Shown: positions 1 through 11,314 of the stretch, in pieces | Position numbering within the stretch: position 1 is the stretch's first letter | Layout: every line of letters starts with the position of its first letter | NCBI GenBank assembly: GCA_032622095.1 | Contig: CP136065.1 | Location: 63,099,094-63,163,093, forward strand | Length of the DNA: 64,000 bases | Source of the DNA: Siphonodentalium dalli | Taxonomy: Eukaryota > Mollusca > Scaphopoda > Gadilida > Siphonodentaliidae | Direction of reading: 5' to 3' | Made by a program: the position numbers and the translations under genes | Notes under the pieces: model-generated | Told to the model about the DNA's origin: nothing | Databases searched by the model: none | The model's input: only the letters and a program-made list of their open reading frames with translations

Positions 1-339
1 AATTGTTTCAGAGGCAGCTAGAAAGGCATTTTATTTTTTCTGAGCCAATATGTGCAAATAATACGGGCCCCTGAATGGTTTTTATTCAAATTAGTGCTGG
101 CTTAAATGTTTTATCACCTAGTGGTATGCATAATCTGTTTCACCGCTTATTCCCGTCCGTATGGAGAATGTTCCAGAAATGGTTATATGTTGTGTTATTA
201 GCTTGAGAGCTCTGTGCCTAGCAGTATGTGCAGAATACAACGTGCTTAGAAGTTAATTGACAGACAAAAGTGCGTGTACCTCAGCATCGTTAGTTTAAAG
301 GGCCATATTCGATACAAGTATGAATTGTCTTACACGAAT

Positions 340-790
340 CCATTATGGATTTACTAGAATGTTGTAGAAGACAAATATTTCCAGAATATTCCAGAAAGAA
401 TAATTTGCGTGGGAAGGTATATTTTTAGGAATTTTACTAGATTGTTCCAGAAGATAAAATTGCGTGGAGAACAGTAAATAGATAGATGCTAAGACAGTGT
501 GAGAGCCAATGTGTGTACCGTGTGTGTGAAATTAACATTGGGGCTTTACAGGTATATAATTTCAAAGAGGCCGTATATGTACATGTATGAATACAAATAC
601 AATACGAATACAATATGGATTTTACTAGAATGTTGTAGAAAACAAAAATTTGTAGAATTTTCCAGAAACAAAAAATTTCTAGAATTTTCCAGAAACAAAA
701 AAAATTGCGTGGGAAGGAATATTTTAAGGATTTTTACTAGAATGTTCCAGAATATAAAATTGCGTGGGAAGGAGGGAATTAAGAAAAATG
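340..790. repeat. degenerate tandem repeat (TTTTACTAGAATGTT / TTGCGTGGGAAGG motif)
   Basis: Two alternating motifs recur about four times: a 'ttttactagaatgtt(gta/cca)gaa' motif near 349, 426, 615 and 723, and 'attgcgtgggaagg' near 404, 449, 704 and 757. Between them lie A-rich 'ccagaaacaaaaa' blocks. This is a decayed tandem array. The overlapping open frames on both strands (about 499-962) follow the repeat and show no protein family features. Confidence 0.6.
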
Positions 791-1443
791 AGGAGCGATA
801 TATAATAATTAAACCTATAAAATTAATACATAAAAAAGGAGGAGTTTGTAACACTATGGACCCATAGATAAACACATACAAAGCATAGAAAAGGGGGCGT
901 TGCCATACTATAGGGGCATATACATACACATACCTATAGGAGAAGGGGTCCCATACATACATAACCCGCAGACACAGCTATGCTGCTGCAATATTATCAG
1001 AATTTCCTGACGCAGGGGCTATATATGACCCCCGACTAGGGGCTATATATGATCCCGAAAGTTACAAGACTAAATCTATTTAAGTAAAACATATATTGTA
1101 CCTTCTTGACCAGATTATTCCGACCGATACATTCAACTAAGTCCCTTATCGATTTGAAGCTTTCGAAACCCCACGCTAAGCAAGCATCATGGTAGAAAAT
1201 GTTCTATATCAAGCCTGTGTACACCAGATGTGTCGCTTCTGGTGATGTGCATTAATAAAATGCCAGATATCACACAGACTTAACTAATTTCCACATCCGT
1301 AAGAGAAGACATGTTTTTGGACTGGCCTTAAATGTCCTGATAGCAGAGAGTTTGACTTCGCTTATGACTACTCACTTGTCTGGCCTGTTAACAATGAACC
1401 GCTCGCTCTCAGGTAATTAATGTTGTCAATTATCGGTGTGGCC

Positions 1444-1467
1444 ATGTAAAATACATGTATTTTACAT
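1444..1467. repeat. 24-bp perfect palindrome
   Basis: The twelve bases atgtaaaataca are followed directly by their exact reverse complement. There is no spacer, so it could extrude a short cruciform. No gene lies next to it. The rest of 790-1690 holds nothing I recognise apart from a 19-bp direct repeat (aggggctatatatga...) near 1014-1055. Confidence 0.75.
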
Positions 1468-1689
1468 ACAGAGATTACATGCATGTGTGTATCCACCCTA
1501 AACATCCACATTTACGCTATATGTGATTATTCACATACATTGTATATATTATTTTATTGTGTCCGTTAGGGTTTATCATCAAATCCTTCTAAAGATAAAA
1601 ATTCATCCGATAATCCCATGAACAGTAACAACCGGGCGCAAATTACGTTTGCGTATGATCCTATTATGATAGTGTCACGACTTCGTTGA

Positions 1690-2610
1690 TAGATGGCAAG
1701 ATTTCTGAGATTTATTGTTAAAATAGACCCCAAAAAATGCCATTATTCATTTGTTTTGCCCCTCTTAAGGTTATAGTCTAGAAAACGGTGGCAATATATA
1801 TCGCATATTATTCTAGACTGAATATATCAACATCTGTAATACGTGTTGTACTATGTACGATCATTTCACCCTTCGCCCAAAAATTCTGCTAAAGGTTACT
1901 GTTTTTGTGAAAATTCGGAGTAAAAAAGTACAGGATCTCGGGATATTTATATGGTAATATATAGAAGTATATATACCTATATATATGTATGGCAATTCCA
2001 TGCATGATATCATTTATAGACGGTTTATTGTGAAAATAGACCAAAAAGTCGGCAATTTTCAATTGTTTTGCCCATCTAAATGGGTGATAATTCAATATTA
2101 ATATGACGCGGGATCTCGTGAACAACATAGATCGTGTCAAAAATAAATACCGCATAATAATAGGCTAACAACGTCATCCTTTGTCATAGGTGCTGTGATC
2201 TTATGTCCACCCTTACCCCAAAATTCAACACGCAGGTAGTACGTTTTTATAAAATTCGGCAGGACGGAATACAAAAGCGCAATAATTCGGACTACGCTGT
2301 GCTATGATATATCAGTCTACACAATTCGAGATACACAGTATGATAACGCATGATATCGTTTATGATATTTCTGTCGAAAGTAGACCAAAAATTGTGTATT
2401 TTAAACTCTAACTTGGTGATACATTTAATTCAATTATGTTTTGAAGCTATTTGAACAAAAATATATAGGGAAAACTCTCAAGAGTTTTCGAGACATATTT
2501 TATATATGCTTGTTGTCGGATTTTGTCATCCTATGTCGCAGTTGCTGTGCTTTGTTACATTATTTCACCCCTCACCCCGATAATACAGCCAATCACAAGA
2601 TGAGACAAAC
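1690..2610. repeat. strongly diverged ~340-bp tandem repeat, about three units
   Basis: Two anchors recur at similar spacing. The anchor 'atagaccaaaaa' with a nearby 'ttgttttgccc' appears near 1725, 2037 and 2380. The anchor 'tttcaccc(t)tcgcccaaaa' appears near 1865, 2203 and 2565. Spacing is about 310-360 bp. Units are heavily diverged and carry no credible coding sequence. Confidence 0.55.
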
Positions 2611-2821
2611 ACGGAATATGTCTCAATACAATATATATCCACTTTCTCAGACTGAGACGATGAAATAATCGAATTGAAGAAAATATTATGTTTGCTGCGT
2701 ATGATAGCTTCACAATTATATATGATTATTAGTATTGGGTGGTTTGTTGATAGCCATGACTGGTTCAGCCACACGTGCGTGTAACTTGTAACGCGTGTTG
2801 CCATTGCCATTTGGGGATATC

Positions 2822-3541
2822 AAACACAATATATCAAAAGAATAGAGCAAGTACAATTGAAATTTCTCAAGTATGTCCTTGGACTAAAGCCGAGTACTCC
2901 AACTGTCATGGTGTATGGGGAAACAGGCGTATATCCACGGAGTGTCGACATAAAAAGCAGAATGCGAAATTACTGGACTAACCTAATCACATCGGACGTA
3001 CACAAAATAAATAAAATTTTATATAAGCATATGTTATTGGAGTATACACACGGACTAGACACCCATCCTTGGATTAAATATATTAGGCACTCGCTGTTCG
3101 ATAGGGGACGAATGCCATTTGATCATGGAATGCACCAGAGATAGCTCTTTGAGAAACAGATTCCTACCACGCCACCTTACTGAGCAAATAAACGCGTATA
3201 ACTTCTGTTCAATTCTAAACACAACCGAATTGTGCATATGAACAAGTTGTGTGGGTTTTTAAGATACACCCAACATGTTGCATAGTTCACTCCTTGTTGA
3301 GGGTATACCTCACAGGAATGGACTCTGCAACCATTGGCATACTATAGTATTCGGATCACCGCATCACCACCTTACATTACCATCTCTCGACGACGGCAAA
3401 TATTCACGATGACTTTATTAAATTTCCATGTTATATCTACCATTGTATTTGTTTACACCATAGTGCTATTTATTATATATTGATTTGTTCGTATATTACA
3501 CGTGTAATTAGAACAATAATAAAGAATCTTGAATCTTGAAT
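2822..3541 (+). pseudogene. 5'-truncated non-LTR retrotransposon (RT C-terminal end and 3' tail)
   Basis: From about 2827 to 3142 one frame reads through a region typical of the C-terminus of LINE reverse transcriptases: 'KRIEQVQLKFLKYVLGLK' followed by 'PTVMVYGETGVYPRSVDIKS' and a Trp/Tyr-rich helix. The RT palm and endonuclease are missing, so this is a 5'-truncated copy. The frame ends at 3142-3144, earlier than expected for the family. Non-coding sequence follows, ending in 'aataataaagaatcttgaatcttgaatc' (3515-3541). That is a polyadenylation-like signal plus a short (TTGAATC)n tail, typical of a LINE 3' end. It is a dead copy. The subfamily is not assigned. Confidence 0.7.
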
Positions 3542-6500
3542 CTGCCAACGGAAGTCATCTGACTTACGTGACCAATCCGCATACACGTGCACGGTTAAAC
3601 AGTTTAGAAGTTTTGTGTCAAACGGGTAGCATTACGAAACGTGTAGCAGAGAGGAGTAATCCAATATTCAGGTCAGTCGGCGAACCTGTTCTTGCTAAAT
3701 TGTTTAACAACGGTGATCCAGCATTTACTTGTTCCAATAGGTTTGTTGGTATTAACTTTCTTTAAATAGTCTGCCTCCTGGAACCTAAATTGTTTTGTTT
3801 TTCTCCCAACAGTTTTTCCCCGATATCTTTTCGTCGCGTATGTTTAAGGTTAAACATATTTATTTGTCTAAATTAGATAATACATAGGAAATAACACATA
3901 GATTTGTAAAACAGACAATGGGATTGGGGGACAATTGCTGACTCACTTATGAGTACCTCCCATCCCGTTTGTTATTACACTGAAACATAAATCAAGAATA
4001 ATGGCATTGCAACATGACTACCAAAAGCAAGTTGAACATATATACATGTACATTACACCGGTCGTTCCCCACCTCGCTTAGGTGCATGCGATTAAAGAAA
4101 ATTAAGCATATATTCGGTCGCATTGTGGACATGTTGTGCCTCTACTACCGTATTATGGTCTAAACGTTCTGCTACATCTCAAAACGTGATTTTCCCACCA
4201 CATTCATACCCACGCATATCAATTGCATAGCAACACACGTTACAGGTTACACCTGCGTGTGGCTGGACGTGGCTATTGTCTCGAAATGTTGTAAACACAT
4301 TGCAATAAAGAGAGTTCTCAAATATGATTTTCCAGTCGAGGATTATCCCTAACACTATATTCTTCCTTTGATTTCATCCCTAAATCAAATTCAATTATAT
4401 ATCTCCATTTCTCCTAAAACCATTATTTCCAACCCTTCCCGACTGAACGATACACCCCACTTATTGGGGACGGGGCATGTAGCCAAAGAGGAAAAGACTT
4501 TATATAAGCCCACCACCCACAAAACAGCAAACAAAATTATTTTTTACTCCCAACTGTTTTACCCCCCCCCCCCCAAATGTCATTAATTTTGGTTTAAAAC
4601 CGCAACAAACCATACTGATATAACTCAGAAACTGTTTTAATTGAAAATTTTTGTTAATACAGGCAAATATAAAGATTGTTCCAAATACTGGCTGATGGGC
4701 ATATGTCTGTCACAAATGGTTGTGATAAATGGAAATTCAAATGCATCGATGTAGTTGACAAACAGAGTAACTCACCAGAAACTGAAGGTGCACACAAAAC
4801 ACTAGTATTATTTACCGTACAAGGTATATGCATCCAAGCAAATTATAAATTTCCCAGCATATCAGGGGGGGAATTCCGGCACGTATGCCGGGGTGGGTGG
4901 GTGGTCAAAGCCACCAACAAGCAATTTTTTGCGCAACTAAAAAAAAAAATTCCTGCTTGTTTTTTAGTGTTTTGGCAATGAGTTGGGCTTCAAAACAACT
5001 TTGAATAAGATAAATAATGTAATTATAACTGTAAACTGACTGCAGGCAGTTATCGTGTTGTATTTTGTTGCAAATTTTGAAATCCAAGATGGCCGCTGGC
5101 AGCCATGTTTTTTTGGCCGAATGACCTCAAAATGACTCATTCCTATTTACATGTCCATGTTAACATCCATGATAAATAGTATGCACAGAAATTCATATAC
5201 AGCTGTTTACAGTGAATTTCCCCCCTCAAATATCTGTGTTAGTGTTAAAAGGGGGGTGGGTGTCAAAAAATGGCCGGAAAAAACTGCCGAAAACGGAAAA
5301 AAAATTGGCGGTGGGGGTGGGTGGGTACAAAAAATTATCGAAAGGGAAAAAATGCCATACGTGCCTGAATTGTTTTTCCGACACCCCCCCCCCCCCTGAG
5401 CATATCCCCTACATATCCAGTGAGATATCATTTTATCATGAAAGCTCAATCTACACGTTGGAGTCACTGTTTATATTTTGCGGACATATCCATGACATAT
5501 CAGTTGTTAATCTCCAATTCAACTAGAGTTGACATATTTTGAGAATATATACACAAAGAGGATATTTACCAGGCTGCAATTAGAAATATTGTTTTATAAA
5601 TTGCTGATCTCCGCAAACCTATGTCATTGTGCATGATACACACAATTCTATAATTTCTAACTATTTCCTGATAAATTTAGACGGGCAATCAGCTCATTTT
5701 CAATTTATATAATGTTTTAGTGAATGGAATAAAGGTATGATATTGCAATAAATAGATAGAACGGTTTTTAAATAGTTTCGTCTTAAGATAACGCGATATA
5801 CCTTTTCCAGACATTCCGTTTGGAACCGATTCTGGAATTCCTGAACACAGATGGCAATGACTTTGATTGGAACACGAACATCATGTGTCAATGTTATGTT
5901 TATGACTTCAATGGGTATTTTAATTCATATAATGCTCATAGAAGGGTATGTAATTATTGATATATTTCGATACCGTGAAAAATTCAAAATCGAACATTAT
6001 TTTGTATTTTTATTTGTGTATTTTGGAGCCCAAACCGCCACATTGCCTTAACATATTGTACCTTTATCATTTTTCTTATTGCTGCCTTCGACTAATTTGG
6101 AGGCAATGTCATTTAGTGCGCACAAAACGTTAAAAAATATTTATTGTAAAATATTGTAATAATGGCAATGTATGTTGTTGAAAATTGACCATAATCAAGA
6201 TGGTAGGGCAGCTATCAATAAAATATTTTAAAACATGTATGTTCATGAATGTTTCATACATCACTGGCTTTTTTTCAAATTACTCGGATTAGCCAATCAC
6301 TGCGGAAACGCGGAAACTTTAGTTAAAATAATGCTTTTCCCCACCAACATCATAGCAATTCAGTAGGACCAACTAGCACCATATCACAATGGCAAAACCA
6401 ATTAACAAATTAACTGTGTTCTCATATGATTGTTTACTTCTGTCTAGTAAATATCGGAATCTCGCCAAGAGCAATTATTTTTTGGCTCATTTCGCTTAAC

Positions 6501-6640
6501 TGTTTTGTTTTTGTTTTAAAAGGGAGTGCAGCTTTGACTGCTAACATTTAACAGATTGTGGACCCACATACAATACCATCGTGGTCTCGTGTCAGGCCCT
6601 TTCGTTGTACTAACGCATGTGTCACATTCATATCTCTTAG
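3542..6640. other. non-coding interval with scattered dispersed repeats
   Basis: I see no gene here. Homopolymer C tracts lie near 4562-4575 and 5385-5398. A 'ccaagatggccgctggcagc' motif (5084-5107) recurs at 15619-15641, so it belongs to a dispersed family. The stretch around 4400-4490 (ccattatttccaacc..ttccc, then ggacgggg) resembles 51070-51140 and, weakly, 19735-19805, which marks another dispersed family. Short open frames here have repeat-like or random composition. Confidence 0.5.
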
Positions 6641-6651
6641 CAAACAGATGA

Positions 6652-7215
6652 CATATACACATCCAGCACCAGCGTCCATGTATCAACAACATCACCAGAA
6701 TTAGGGAACACAACAACAGTACCCCCACCATCAGAATTAACACCAACATCGCCAACAACAACAGATCTACTAACAACACCAGCATCAGCAACAACAATTA
6801 AAACAACAACAACAGCTACAACAACAGATCCACCAACAACATCAACAACAACAACGCCAGCAGCACCGCCATCACCAACAGCTACAACAACAGATCCACC
6901 AACAACAACACCATCAGCAACAACTACAACAACAACTACAACGACTACCGGAGGAATAACAACGGAGACGACAGCGACTACCACGACTCCACTCTCCGAC
7001 ACGACAACAGAGATGCCTATATGCCCAGTGTTACCGACTCCAATAGTCACCCAAACGTTCAGAGGTAACAATTATTTTTATTCCCGGACGTTTTGACGTA
7101 CAGGCATACGGGAGCGATATCATAATGAAAATGTTCCGCCTCTCTCCAACCACGTAACTGTGATGTATTACCATACAACTTATATACTAGAATATTCAAA
7201 TTTAGGTAAATTGTT
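6652..7215 (+). pseudogene. broken paralogue of the mucin-like Thr-rich / 8-Cys exon
   Basis: The plus strand encodes a long Thr/Pro/Ser-rich stretch (about 6660-6990) with repeats such as 'ATTTDPPTT'. It is followed by 'TTEMPICPVLPTPIVTQTFR', which is nearly the same as the intact exon at 56898-57401 (there 'ERPICPVLATPKLTQTFR'). The frame then hits TGA at about 7093-7095, where the intact copy continues into its Cys-rich domain. The rest of that domain survives only as diverged DNA: 'cgtaactgtgatg', 'ctagaatattcaaatttagg', 'ttgttgcaggcgtgttga' around 7156-7230. Valine-rich open frames on the opposite strand are shadows of the ACA/ACC codons. This is copy A of the segmental duplication. Confidence 0.75.
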
Positions 7216-8040
7216 GCAGGCGTGTTGAATGTTGAATGTATAACCGTTTTGACATTTTCAACATAATTATATCGATTTAGGGTACTGTCGTGGTGTTATC
7301 AAGTCCCAGTAGACAGTTGATATTATATTGTTCAAGCGTATGGCGTTGACGATTTGTAGCATGGGCATGCATATATTTGACGCGACGCTCGAAGTCTGAA
7401 CACGTTATGATCGTGTCTACCTCTGACTTCATCTGACTAAAGCTTAAGATGTGAAGATTAATAATATGCTGATGATGTGTAGAACGTTTATGGTTAGTAC
7501 AAACGTTAATTATAGACAGTTATTATCCATTTGACAACTTAATGTGTTTTTATACTATGTACTAGTTGTACATGCTTTTAAAACATATCTAAGATAACAA
7601 ATAGGGCGATAAAAACACAGTAATTACACCCACTTAAATTTCAATAGTATTTTCCCATTAGTTTCTAAACGGCGCTTTTTCGGCAACATATTACGTCGTT
7701 TATGATGAAAGTTATTACTTATTTGTAATTATAATGAATAATAGTCATTCCTGACATAATTATACATTTGTGCAGATTACAAACTTTTATAAATCGCTTC
7801 GCGATTTATCTGTTTGTGATTCAGCCCAAATATATTTGTACTGTCTAATTTGTGGCCGTTGTGGTTGTCGTATTGTTATAGAACGCAAATTATAATTTTA
7901 TCTTTATTTCCTCCAGTATATGAAGATTTATAAAACATGTAACAAATAATCGATATGAACAGAAATATGAATCAATAATGCTGAATCATAGTAATTGATG
8001 TAAATATCCGACACTGGATATATCTACATATATGTGCACA

Positions 8041-8330
8041 TGGTGAATATGACGAGGTTGGTGGTGATGCGACGGAGATGAGTTTGATGATAAATGATGC
8101 TGATGATGTGTGTGTTATCAACGATGGCGATGTTGTTAATGGTAGGGATTATCATTATGATTATGATGATAGCGATGGTGTGACAATTCTGACACCGAAG
8201 GTGGTTTCCATTTCGTTGATTATGATGCTGATAATGACGATATAAATGATGATGACGGTGATGAAGACGATGATGACGGTGATGATGATGATGATGATGT
8301 GTGTAATAATAATGAAGCGGGCAGCGTATT
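8041..8330. repeat. GAT/GATGAC-rich simple repeat
   Basis: Imperfect (GATGAT)n and (GATGAC)n runs are densest at about 8240-8300. A closely related stretch at 9690-9760 is part of the direct duplication described separately. There is no coding signal. Confidence 0.6.
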
Positions 8331-8768
8331 CACATAATCATTTCAAATGATATTCAGTAGATGGCACTCTTTGCTCAAACTGTCATATATATCGCCGTGC
8401 CAATGCTCGTTCGATTCATTATTTATTATTTGATACACGCCATGGTCATATTGGTGATATATCTGCGTTAGTCGCGAAAACAATCACGGCAGTTCAAAGT
8501 TAGTTAAAGGCTCGCCTAGTGGTGTGTCGTTAGAATGTGTTTGCGTTGAGCTATAAAACAGTATGTTTGCCACAAATGTTCAGTGACAGTGACAATAAAG
8601 TTTATAAACGAGTCAATACAGTCAATTGCTTCTACCAAGCTATCGTGGACGTGGGATAAGTGTAATTATATCATATCGTCAGGAGACAGTTCTTCGACAG
8701 AGATAAATAATTGCAATCCGTATTGGTCAATTATTGCATAGAACATGTCATTGCGTATGTTAACCAGG
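8154..8768. repeat. direct repeat copy 1 (~615 bp)
   Basis: Nearly identical to 9607-10252, including 'attatgattatgatgatagc', 'gaagcgggcagcgtattcac' and 'gtatgttaaccagg'. The other copy has about 30 extra bases ('agcaagattaatgccgattt...') near 9985. Read on the minus strand it is the 3' non-coding tail plus the last ~35 codons of the LINE described at 10150-11065. Identity stops sharply at 8768, in the middle of that coding sequence. Confidence 0.8.
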
Positions 8769-9324
8769 ACTACTTGAAAGATGCGTTTCATCATCAAACT
8801 TTCCAAAACAGCTGGCATGGAAGCAAATCATTAACCACTCGCGGACCGTATTTGAATCTGCATGGCAGACCCGGGTTGGAAATGACCCCTCATTTATTAG
8901 ATTTGTATCTGTACACAACAATATTCGTATGTCAAATTTATGGACAGTCTGTCAAAAATATCCCGAAGAGAAATCAACTTTTTATTTGGTCGCTCAGCTG
9001 ATTTGCTCACCGTCGGATATTTGCGATGCAATTTGTTCAAAATGTCATCGTAGTTACACAAATATTGCAGAACATGTTATTTGCGACTGTTCCGTCTTAG
9101 AGGAGCATAGAAATGTATTTTGGTTTAATTTCTTAGACCGCTTTGGCGTCGACCTGTTTCTAGCACTAGAGAGCTTATCCAAAAAGGACAAGATCATACT
9201 TTTACTGGGAAAGATTCCCGACGTCATCAGAAATAAAATAGGAGGTGGCGTTGAATTGATATATTTTTTCATTCGTCATACTGGTCATCTTTGGAATATA
9301 TGGGTATCTGAGAGCTTAGTCTAG
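8764..9324 (+). pseudogene. non-LTR retrotransposon RT C-terminal fragment with Cys/His knuckle
   Basis: A continuous plus-strand frame runs from after a stop at 8761-8763 to the stop at 9322-9324. It carries 'NDPSFIRFVSVHNNIRMSNL' and then a knuckle 'ICSKCHRSYTNIAEHVICDC' (C-x2-C...H...C), which is the pattern seen at the C-terminus of many LINE polyproteins. It is clearly homologous to the minus-strand relic at 10150-11065 but diverged from it, so the two belong to different subfamilies. The fragment starts where the direct repeat ends (8768), giving a head-to-head chimera. No upstream RT core is present. Confidence 0.65.
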
Positions 9325-9582
9325 ACAATAAGTAACCATTATGATTATCATCCAACAAATTTGTAACAGCGATCCACTTCGTGAACGACATCTATATCAG
9401 GTGTACGTGTGCGCCTGCGTGCGCGTACATCTATCTATATATATATTTATATATGCATGCACATTGCAGGTATATGTATATTTGTGCATGTTCATGCAAG
9501 TTTATACATGTATAGTGGGGTGCATTATACCCTGACAATGGTGTATTTATGTCTAAGTTCATGTTATTTTCTGTGTTTCAAG

Positions 9583-9608
9583 ATATATATATATATATAT
9601 ATATATAT
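9583..9608. repeat. (TA)n microsatellite
   Basis: About thirteen TA units immediately precede the second copy of the direct repeat (from 9607). The region 9325-9582 is AT-rich and otherwise featureless. Confidence 0.85.
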
Positions 9609-10252
9609 TATGATTATGATGATAGCGATGGTGTGACAATGCTGACAACGAAGGTGGTTTCCATTTCGTTGATTATGATGCTGATAATGACGATATAAAT
9701 GATGATGACGGTGATGAAGACGATGATGACGGTGATGATGATGATGATGATGATGTTTGTAATATTATTGAAGCGGGCAGCGTATTCACATAATCATTTC
9801 AAATGATATTCAGTAGATGGCACTCTTTGCTCAAACTGTCATATATATCGCCGTGCCAATGCTCGTTCGATTCATTATTTATTATTTGATACACGCCATG
9901 GTCATATTGGTGATATATCTGCGTTAGTCGCGAAAACAATCACGGCAGTTCAAAGTTAGTTAAAGGCTCGCCTAGTGGTGTGTTAGCAAGATTAATGCCG
10001 ATTTCTAACTGCGTTAGAATGTGTTTGCGTTGAGCTCTAAATCTTTATGTTTGCCACAAATGTTCAGTGACAGTGACAATAAAGTTTATAAACGAGTCAG
10101 TACAGTCAATTGCTTCTACCAAGCTATCGTGGACGTGGGATAAGTGTAATTATATCATATCGTCAGGAGACAGTTCTTCGACAGAGATAAATAATTGCAA
10201 TCCGTATTGGTCAATTATTGCATAGAACATGTCATTGCGTATGTTAACCAGG
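9607..10252. repeat. direct repeat copy 2 (~646 bp)
   Basis: Partner of 8154-8768, with one ~30-bp insertion near 9985. This copy continues without a break into the minus-strand LINE coding region, so it is probably the original and 8154-8768 the derived copy. Confidence 0.8.
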
Positions 10253-11065
10253 GCGTTGCACTCAATAAGGATGTGCATAACTTTGTCGGTGTATGACTTT
10301 CCACATAACTGGCAAAGTCCTGCTTCGAGATCAATAACCCGAGTTACTGTGAAATATGCGGTTTTGTTTTCGGGAAATTTCCGACATACACGCCACAAGT
10401 TAGACATATGAAGGGATTCTGCAGAAGCGACTGAAAGAAGGATCAGTCATAACATTTGATTTCCATGAAGTTTCATTTACGGCGTGTACCTCTGCCCTAG
10501 TGCGTTTCTTCTATGCCAATTTTGGAATAGAGATCCCGGATTTGACATAGTCCACGAAAACATCATTCATGTTATATTTTTCAAATAAAGAGCACAGTTC
10601 ACTTATAAAAGAGTAATCCTGGGACTGATTGGCTCTCATTTCGTGGAGTCGTCTAACAAAAATATGCTTACATGCTTTCGATTGAGGGGCGCGACATAGT
10701 CCACCAAATAAGGAGAGTGTCCTCATAGCCATTGTCGATTACAAGGGGAAACTCCCTAATAAACCAAGTACAGTGTCAGTTCTGCATCTCATGGAAAGAC
10801 CTTGTATGCGCTTAAGACAAAAGCGGTGTATTCTTTCTAGTTTGGTCGCATTTGATCATGTGGTGTTACATAAATATTCTGATCCATACAGGCCCCGAAA
10901 AAGAACAATCGATTGATACATAGTCATGCAACTTTGTGGGGTTATCCCTCCGGCGTACAGGCCAGCATTTGTATTTGCATATGTGTATACAGTAGCGCAC
11001 ATGAGAGGGTGAGAGTAGAAACAAAACAAGGTCTTACATATGTGGCTGAGTGATAAGTCTATCAA
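10150..11065 (-). pseudogene. non-LTR retrotransposon RT C-terminal half, frameshifted
   Basis: Reading the minus strand from about 11065 down, several frames give in order: 'GGITPQSCMTMYQSIVLFRG', 'LYGSEYLCNT' (the usual 'LYG-E-W' region), 'KLERIHRFCLKRIQGLSMRC', 'MAMRTLSLFGGLCRAP', a 'KLA*KKRTRAEV' segment with an in-frame stop, and 'MSNLWRVCRKFPENKTAYFT' with the knuckle 'CQLCGKSYTDKVMHILIEC'. It ends at 10150-10152 with 'VEELSPDDMI' and a stop. At least three frameshifts and one stop separate these parts. The non-coding tail runs on to about 9607. It is a dead copy related to the plus-strand fragment at 8764-9324. Confidence 0.7.
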
Positions 11066-11314
11066 GATGAAAGACAGGTGGGAATCAATCCTACACTTGG
11101 TGCTTCGACCTCACCATTATGTGTGTTTTATAAATGTTATATTGACGTCGTTATCATCAACGATCCCAATGATAGAGCTTTAAAAAGATAACATGAGATA
11201 ACCCGTACAATGTCTCCATTTCGAAATCAACGACATAAACGTTCACCAGAACAATTGTTGGTATTCAATTGTTGACAAAGAACCGATATGCATGCACACT
11301 GCATTTATATTACA

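Noticed and set aside
6637-7071. Valine-rich minus-strand open frame (and the one at 56903-57232)
   Set aside because: Complement of the ACA/ACC-rich Thr-Pro coding strand; only the plus strand is conserved between the two paralogues.
8150-9324. Twin-priming 5' inversion of a single LINE
   Set aside because: The plus- and minus-strand fragments cover the same C-terminal region and differ in sequence, so they come from two elements, not from two parts of one.
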